From positions 1-64,000 of the forward strand of contig CAJOFH010000008.1 in NCBI GenBank assembly GCA_905233845.1: DNA of 64,000 nt, written 5' to 3'. This DNA is from an uncultured Muribaculaceae bacterium (GTDB lineage Bacteria > Bacteroidota > Bacteroidia > Bacteroidales > Muribaculaceae). The position numbers and the translations under genes are program-made. Positions 59,231-64,000 of this stretch are shown one piece after another. Within the stretch, counting starts at the first letter, position 1, and every line of letters starts with the position of its first letter. The notes below the pieces were generated by a model. It saw nothing but the letters and a program-made list of their open reading frames with translations, had not been told where the DNA came from and did not search any database.

Positions 59231-59261
59231 CAAATGTAATGAAAAACCAATCAATAAGCAA
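59231..59261 (-). promoter_or_regulatory. Leaderless promoter of the HTH-kinase operon
   Basis: On the minus strand TACATTTG (59231-59238) and TTG (59259-59261) are 20 bases apart. Only four bases separate the -7 box from the ATG at 59226, so transcription should begin at or very near the A of the start codon. Confidence 0.65.
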
Positions 59262-59487
59262 ACTCCTACAACTATTTATTCAAAATTTATCCACAACTAC
59301 CACTATGGACCAAAACGAATGGAGAGAAGAGGGAGAATGCTTTTTACTGCTTACTTGTTAGCTCTTTGATTATTTAACGGTACAACAAATGCCGTCGTAA
59401 TCCTTGATGTGATTACAACGGCTATGGGTTGCGGTGTGTGCGACCTCTCGGCTGCACCATTCTGTTTACTTCCCTCTCGGGTTCTTC

Positions 59488-59640
59488 TTACTTGTAAACA
59501 GTGTCGCTAACAGTGAGGCTGTAGCGTCCTTTCTGGCGACGACGTGCCAAAACCTTGCGACCATCGGCAGTGCGCATGCGGTGACGGAAACCATGCTTGT
59601 TAGCTTTCTTACGGTTTGATGGTTGGAATGTACGTTTCAT
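59488..59640 (-). CDS. rpmH: 50S ribosomal protein L34
   Basis: A 50-residue ribosomal protein read on the minus strand from the ATG at 59640 to the TAA at 59488. The sequence [20 protein letters not shown] and [19 protein letters not shown] is diagnostic of L34. A small C-terminal extension ([11 protein letters not shown]) is typical for Bacteroidetes. The promoter is at 59679-59708. It is divergent from efp. The usual rnpA and dnaA neighbours are absent here. A hairpin with GCCGT-GTAATC and its complement near 59395-59425 may be its terminator. Confidence 0.97.
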   Translation of the reverse strand: MKRTFQPSNRKKANKHGFRHRMRTADGRKVLARRRQKGRYSLTVSDTVYK

Positions 59641-59678
59641 TTTATCTAATTATTTGTTTATTTTCCGATTTCGGACTG

Positions 59679-59708
59679 CAAAATTAGTACTTTTTTTGGA
59701 AACAACAA
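59679..59708 (-). promoter_or_regulatory. rpmH promoter
   Basis: On the minus strand TAATTTTG (59679-59686) and TTG (59706-59708) are 19 bases apart. Confidence 0.7.
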
Positions 59709-59830
59709 AGAAAGTTAGAAAATTAGTCTAAAGTTTTTACATTTTTTCTCAATTTGCCTTAATGTTGAGACCTTTCGTCCTTGAAATTAGGCTGCAACGC
59801 AAATAAAAATGAAAATTATTGTTTTTCATT

Positions 59831-59860
59831 TTGTATTTCTCTCGGTTTGCACTAATTTTG
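59831..59860 (+). promoter_or_regulatory. efp promoter
   Basis: TTG (59831-59833) and TAATTTTG (59853-59860) are 19 bases apart; the leader is about 50 nt. Confidence 0.7.
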
Positions 59861-59917
59861 CACCTGAAAATGATTTAGACAAAAAAATTCAAAAATATTA
59901 TAACGAAAATTTAGATT

Positions 59918-60481
59918 ATGATTAACGCTCAAGACATCAAAAACGGAACCTGTATCCGTATGGACGGCAGACTTTACTTCTGCATCGAATTCCTTCATGT
60001 AAAACCCGGTAAGGGCAACACTTTCATGCGCACGAAGCTCAAAGACGTGGTTGACGGCCGCGTGATTGAGCGCCGCTTCAACATTGGTGAGAAGCTCGAG
60101 GACGTGCGTGTTGAGCGCCGCCCCTATCAATACCTTTATATGGATGGCACCGACGCTATCTTCATGAACCAGGAGACCTATGAGCAAATTCCTATCATCA
60201 AGGAGGTCATCACTGGTGCCGACTACATGAAAGAGGGTGATGTGGTAGAGGTTGTAACCGACGCTTCGACCGAGACAGTGCTCTTTGCCGAGATGCCAGT
60301 GAAGACTGTGCTCGAGATTACTTACACCGAGCCTGGTCTCAAAGGCGACACCGCCACCAACACTCTCAAGCCTGCAACCGTTGAGACTGGCGCTACCGTT
60401 AAGGTGCCTTTGTTTATCAACACTGGCGAGAAGATCGAGGTCGACACTCGCGACGGCTCTTACGTAGGCCGCGTGCGCTAA
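59918..60481 (+). CDS. efp: Elongation factor P
   Basis: A 187-residue translation factor that relieves ribosome stalling at proline stretches. The N-terminal KOW-like domain has the loop KPGKGNTF with Lys32 at the tip, the residue modified in many bacteria. OB-fold domains follow, with [18 protein letters not shown] and the C-terminal signature region [19 protein letters not shown]. No modification enzyme (epmA, earP and so on) is adjacent. It has its own promoter and terminator. Confidence 0.97.
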   Translation: MINAQDIKNGTCIRMDGRLYFCIEFLHVKPGKGNTFMRTKLKDVVDGRVIERRFNIGEKLEDVRVERRPYQYLYMDGTDAIFMNQETYEQIPIIKEVITGADYMKEGDVVEVVTDASTETVLFAEMPVKTVLEITYTEPGLKGDTATNTLKPATVETGATVKVPLFINTGEKIEVDTRDGSYVGRVR

Positions 60482-60504
60482 GCCGCCCATCTTAATGATA
60501 AAGA

Positions 60505-60541
60505 TTCCCCAGACATCGCTATTGATGCCTGGGGATTTTTT
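60505..60541 (+). terminator. efp terminator
   Basis: CCCCAGACATC (60507-60517) pairs with GATGCCTGGGG (60524-60534), one mismatch, then six T residues. Confidence 0.85.
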
Positions 60542-60566
60542 GGGAATGCACATCACTAAGGGAGAA

Positions 60567-60604
60567 GATGAAGTAGGAAGGATGAAGTAGGAAGGATGAA
60601 GTAA
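60567..60604 (+). repeat. 14-bp tandem repeat
   Basis: GATGAAGTAGGAAG occurs at 60567-60580 and 60581-60594, with a partial third unit to 60604. A related AAGTAGGAAGTATGAAG lies near 57197, in the other intergenic gap facing a minus-strand gene. Confidence 0.7.
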
Positions 60605-60646
60605 AATACAGAGGATTCTCACCTCTCCCCTCTTACCTCTCGACTC

Positions 60647-62308
60647 TTACCTAATCACCAGTTTGCTTGGTTTTCTTGCGGAAGCTGAACGCATAATGTA
60701 AACTCCCTGTGGCAGATAGATGAAGTCGTCATTGTTTACCACATCGAGGTGCTTGACGAGCTGTCCACTGGTGCTGTAGATATCCACGCTCTGATGTGGC
60801 TCGCTACACTTGACGAGCACTCCGCCTTCGGTTGGGATAAACGCTATTGGCTTGTCGACCTCCACGCCTCTGATGGGACTTGCCGCCACGGTAATAACGT
60901 TAGATGGTTGGGATGTGTAACCCAATCGGTAGCTCTGAACACTGTAGGTGTGAGTCTGCCCAGGCATCAGGTCATCAAACTGGTAGCTCGTGTCATCGGT
61001 CGAAAACAGGTCGCTCGACACGATGTTGTTGAGGTCATCATAAACTATGCGGCTCACGATATAGTAATCCACGGTTTCGGGGGCGGCGTTCCACTGTGCG
61101 GTGTAGTTCTGCCCATCGATATCGACAGCGGGCAACGCTGTAAGAGTGCTCAACGAAGGCACTTCCACACATTGTGCCGAGATATCGGCACCATAGCTGC
61201 CAGTTAATCCTCCATCATAGATAAGCAATCGGCACTTGTGTGTACCCAACGTCGTGGGCTTGTAGGTGATTTGCAGTGGGTAACCATCATCGCTGTTAGC
61301 AATATTACGCGGAATGGTGCTCACGGGTATGCTGAACATCTTGAAGTCATCGCGGAAGAGCAGCACCGAGAGGTTCTCCTTCAGGTATTTGCCCTTCACA
61401 AATACCGTCATGGTCAACGACTTCCCAAGAGCCACTTCACCCATTTCAATCACCGTCTCGGTATTGGGAGTGATGAGCATTGGGTCGCCTTGCGGCTCCT
61501 CTCCACCATCGCCCACAATGAACGCCTCGCCTGCATGGTCTCCCCAAATGTATTCGGCAAGGGTTGGATTGTCGATGAACGGGTTGCGGTTGTTCTGTAT
61601 CTTATACACTGCCTCGTTGCGTGCCACCTCCTTGTCGCTCACAGGGTCTTCTCTTGACCATTTGAGCAATAGATTGATGGACCACTGGTTCAGTGTCAAC
61701 CACGAGGAATTAGAGACCATATAGGTGTACTTCCATGTGTAATCTTGATAGCAAGTCGCCATATAGAAATAGGTGCGCGCAAAGTCGCCCTTATACTCGT
61801 CATCGGGCTCAAATACTGTGGCACAACCACCACCCTGCCCTGACATTGGAGTGCCCACCTTGGTGCATCCATTGTCGAAGCTCGCTGTCGACACCTCGCC
61901 CAGAGGGTAGTTGTTCTTAGCGAGGTTGGCGTCGCCATCGCTGGGATAAAGGTGGTTGAGATCGGTATAGGCATCAACCTGTGTGCCTCCCCACCAGCTC
62001 TTTGGGAAAGAATGCTCACGGTTCATGCCGCTAACGGCACTCGAGCCACGGAAGTATCTCACTCTGTTACTATACATATCCCAAACCTGGTTAGGATTTT
62101 CAAAACGACAATCGGTGCTTGGAAAATGGTACCACAGACTGCTGTAAGTCACCACAGTGTGGTTCTTTAGCAACTGATGTACTGCGTTTTTCAGGTCCTG
62201 ACCACGCTTGCCATCGATGGAGTTATAATAACCCACTGGCACAGCGGCGGTCATGGTAATTGCTGCCATGGCGGCAATCAATAGTAATATCTTTCTCAAC
62301 TTTATCAT
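60647..62308 (-). CDS. Secreted endonuclease I family protein
   Basis: A 553-residue exported nuclease. The signal peptide is at residues 1-22. Residues about 25-250 are an endonuclease I domain with the catalytic-metal region GMNREHSFPKSWWGG (about 94-108), DLNHLYPSDGDANLAKNNYP and WKYTYMVSN. A fibronectin-III-like beta domain lies at about residues 385-475, and the C-terminal part (VDIYSTSGQLVKHLDVV, then GVYIMRSA ... KLVIR) fits a type IX sorting domain. It probably degrades extracellular DNA or RNA for nutrition or biofilm turnover. It is monocistronic, 23 bases downstream of radC on the same strand. Confidence 0.9.
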   Translation of the reverse strand: MIKLRKILLLIAAMAAITMTAAVPVGYYNSIDGKRGQDLKNAVHQLLKNHTVVTYSSLWYHFPSTDCRFENPNQVWDMYSNRVRYFRGSSAVSGMNREHSFPKSWWGGTQVDAYTDLNHLYPSDGDANLAKNNYPLGEVSTASFDNGCTKVGTPMSGQGGGCATVFEPDDEYKGDFARTYFYMATCYQDYTWKYTYMVSNSSWLTLNQWSINLLLKWSREDPVSDKEVARNEAVYKIQNNRNPFIDNPTLAEYIWGDHAGEAFIVGDGGEEPQGDPMLITPNTETVIEMGEVALGKSLTMTVFVKGKYLKENLSVLLFRDDFKMFSIPVSTIPRNIANSDDGYPLQITYKPTTLGTHKCRLLIYDGGLTGSYGADISAQCVEVPSLSTLTALPAVDIDGQNYTAQWNAAPETVDYYIVSRIVYDDLNNIVSSDLFSTDDTSYQFDDLMPGQTHTYSVQSYRLGYTSQPSNVITVAASPIRGVEVDKPIAFIPTEGGVLVKCSEPHQSVDIYSTSGQLVKHLDVVNNDDFIYLPQGVYIMRSASARKPSKLVIR

Positions 62309-62331
62309 ATCTGGAGTTATTTATTATTTCT

Positions 62332-63054
62332 TTATAGCTTTCCTTGTGCTTGGTAACTGTAGAAGTCGCCTCGGCAGACGATAATATGGTCATCGAGAGG
62401 AATCCCCACAGCATCACAAGCTCGCTTCACACGCTGGGTGAGAGTGTCGTCCTGTAAGCTTGGACGCGGGTTGTTGCTTGGGTGATTGTGTGCGAGGATT
62501 ATACTGCTGGCAAGTCCCACGATGGCCTGACGCAGGATAATCTTCTCGTCACCGATTGTAGCTGCTGTGCCTCCCGAACTGACCATAACTTTGGCTTTGA
62601 CATGCTTTGCTCGGTCGAGCACGAGCATCCACATCTCCTCATGGTTCTTGTCGAGCATGAAAGTCTTGAGGTAACGGTAAGCGGCATTGGCATCAGTTAT
62701 CTGAAAACCATCGTCAAACTCCTCGCCTTGGAAACGCCTGGCTATCTCGATGGCAGCGAGAATCTGCAACGCTTTCACCTCTCCCACACCACGATACATG
62801 CGGGCAAGGTCGTTATAGTCAAGTCTTGCAATTTTGTAGATTTTGTTGTCGTGGTCATTGAGCAAGCGCTGACAAAGGTCCACGACATTCTCGCCTGGGC
62901 TACCACTGCCAATGATAATTGCAAATAGCTCGGATGGAGTCAAGTCGGAGAAACCATATTTCATCGCTTTCTCGCGTGGACGGTCGTCAAGCGTTGTGTT
63001 AAGTTTCAGTGCTCTTGACTTGAGATCGAGATTATTGTCGTTTTCCTGTTCCAT
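62332..63054 (-). CDS. radC: RadC-family JAB-domain protein
   Basis: A 240-residue protein. The N-terminal helix-hairpin-helix-like part (LTPSELFAIIIGSGSPGENV) is followed by a JAB/MPN metalloprotease-like domain with the metal motif ILAHNHPSNNPRPSLQDD (HxH and Asp). RadC was historically linked to DNA repair, but its cellular role is unsettled. It lies seven bases after the stop of the glycosyltransferase gene, so the two are probably co-transcribed, and it precedes the secreted nuclease. Confidence 0.93.
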   Translation of the reverse strand: MEQENDNNLDLKSRALKLNTTLDDRPREKAMKYGFSDLTPSELFAIIIGSGSPGENVVDLCQRLLNDHDNKIYKIARLDYNDLARMYRGVGEVKALQILAAIEIARRFQGEEFDDGFQITDANAAYRYLKTFMLDKNHEEMWMLVLDRAKHVKAKVMVSSGGTAATIGDEKIILRQAIVGLASSIILAHNHPSNNPRPSLQDDTLTQRVKRACDAVGIPLDDHIIVCRGDFYSYQAQGKL

Positions 63055-63061
63055 ATAAATG

Positions 63062-64000
63062 TTATTTTCCTTGCCGCATTGCTATTTCCTCATTGATGTC
63101 GCGGCCATGGCCAAGCAATATCTTCCACACAAACGCCTTGATGAATCCAAATCCATAAGCGCCGAGTTGGATGAAGCTCGACACCACTGCGATGCAGGCA
63201 ATCTTTATACTCTTAGTCTTGATGAGGGCACTCACCCACAACAACACAACATAGAACACTAATGGCAATATCGCCCACCATCGCCAGAAGATGGCGAGCA
63301 GAATCAACGCCAGACACCCCAACACAAACACTGCTGGCAAGCAGTGAACGAGTTTGAGCGAGTCGGGATAGAGAAGTTTGAGCGTAATGCGCGACATCCC
63401 AAAGACATAGGTCTGCCGTGCGAACTTCTTCAAGTCGACACGCCGCTTGTGATATACGTAAGCATCGCGGATTAGACGCGTGGTGAATCCGGCCTGACGC
63501 ACCCGTGTGCTCATGTCGATGTCTTCGCTGAACATCTCGCGGAAACCACCCACCTTCTCCCACACCTTGCGTGAGTAGCCCATATTAAACGAGCGTGGCA
63601 CAAATTTCTCGAGCTGCACCTTGCCACCGCGTATGCCACCAGTGGTGAGAAACGAGGTCATGGAGAAGTTAATCGCCTTCTGCACATCGCTGAAGTCGTC
63701 GCTGGCGGCGTCGGGCCCGCCAAAGCAGTCGACATATTCCTTCTCAAGCTCGCCCTTGAGTATCTCGAAATACTGTGGTGGAATGACGCAGTCGCTATCG
63801 AAGAAGATGAAATACTCGCCATTGGCGCGCTCAATGCCGTAGTTGCGTGCGATGCTTCGGCCTTCATTGTCCTTGTAGTGATAATGGAGGTCGAGGCAGT
63901 CGTTGTAGCGCGACGCCACCGCGTCGCAAGGCACCGTGGAACCATCCTCCACAAGGAAGACCTCAAAGTCCTTACTCGTCTGCTCGGCAAGGCTGCGCAG
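63062..64000 (-). CDS. Family 2 glycosyltransferase, N terminus outside window
   Basis: 312 residues are visible; the frame is open to the right edge, so the start is missing. The visible N-terminal part SLAEQTSKDFEVFLVEDGST is the GT-A fold beginning of family 2 enzymes. The metal-binding DxD is in YFIFFDSDCVIP, and later EDIDMSTRVRQAGF matches the ED/QxxRW-type region. The last 90 residues include two to three hydrophobic segments (VFVLGCLALILLAIF, LPLVFYVVLLWVSAL), suggesting a membrane-bound enzyme. The acceptor is unknown; it likely adds sugars to a lipid-linked or cell-surface glycan. It is upstream of radC with a seven-base gap. Confidence 0.9.
   Translation of the reverse strand: MRSLAEQTSKDFEVFLVEDGSTVPCDAVASRYNDCLDLHYHYKDNEGRSIARNYGIERANGEYFIFFDSDCVIPPQYFEILKGELEKEYVDCFGGPDAASDDFSDVQKAINFSMTSFLTTGGIRGGKVQLEKFVPRSFNMGYSRKVWEKVGGFREMFSEDIDMSTRVRQAGFTTRLIRDAYVYHKRRVDLKKFARQTYVFGMSRITLKLLYPDSLKLVHCLPAVFVLGCLALILLAIFWRWWAILPLVFYVVLLWVSALIKTKSIKIACIAVVSSFIQLGAYGFGFIKAFVWKILLGHGRDINEEIAMRQGK

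Noticed and set aside
59287-59295. DnaA box near rpmH as a sign of oriC
   Set aside because: TTATCCACA is perfect but single; dnaA, rnpA and a box cluster are absent, and one chance hit is expected in a window of this size.

Overview
The window looks like chromosomal DNA of a Bacteroidales bacterium, plausibly a gut Muribaculaceae or Prevotellaceae member (inference). The reasons are the recurrent promoter form TTG-N19..21-TAnnTTTG with little use of Shine-Dalgarno sites, a two-gene glycine decarboxylase (gcvPA/gcvPB), a very long ribosomal protein S16, BspA-type leucine-rich surface proteins, dockerin-like EF-hand modules and type IX-like C-terminal tails on secreted proteins.

Left edge (1-1300): the end of an integrated element with an XRE-type regulator. 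It stops at a 3' fragment of tRNA-Val(TAC) that lacks its 5' half, the usual scar of site-specific integration into a tRNA gene. Beyond it come a terminator, repeats and a decayed dockerin tail. From 1.3 to 8.5 kb lie a secreted SGNH hydrolase, a CPBP membrane protease, tRNA-Glu(CTC), a GH84 hexosaminidase whose 5' leader carries a MITE-like insertion, and a two-domain M16 peptidase.

From 8.5 to 15.7 kb the minus strand carries a complete glycine cleavage system (gcvT-gcvH-gcvPA-gcvPB-lpdA), with a lipoate ligase gene just upstream whose product could lipoylate GcvH. A 1019-residue secreted protein with four tandem FGE/sulfatase-modifying-factor-like domains follows. From 19 to 30.7 kb the plus strand has galactokinase, a nucleotidyltransferase, a Fur-family regulator, a DUF1015 protein, a sodium:amino-acid symporter and the rod-shape operon mreB-mreC-mreD-mrdA-rodA.

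From 30.8 to 47.3 kb come a BspA-type LRR protein and a huge alpha-2-macroglobulin (minus strand), then dnaB, the etfB-etfA-acyl-CoA dehydrogenase operon, a DPP-IV peptidase and miaA. A dispersed motif of about 28 bp (55 bp in two copies) lies upstream of the LRR, macroglobulin and DPP-IV genes. From 47.4 to 49.9 kb are small secreted basic proteins, a PH-like protein, tRNA-Gln(CTG) and rpsP.

From 49.9 to 56.2 kb is a low-GC accessory stretch: a candidate structured RNA with its own -7 box, a PD-(D/E)XK nuclease-like protein, a repeat-rich BspA protein with dockerin and cohesin-like modules, and a cohesin-like/Ig-like secreted protein. The right end holds a small LRR/coiled-coil protein, a transmembrane Ser/Thr kinase with a helix-turn-helix-like partner (two of these genes look leaderless), rpmH, efp, a secreted endonuclease I, radC and a truncated glycosyltransferase 2. 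The best candidates for undescribed biology are the 50.3 kb RNA next to the nuclease, the shared intergenic motif, and the four-domain FGE-like protein.
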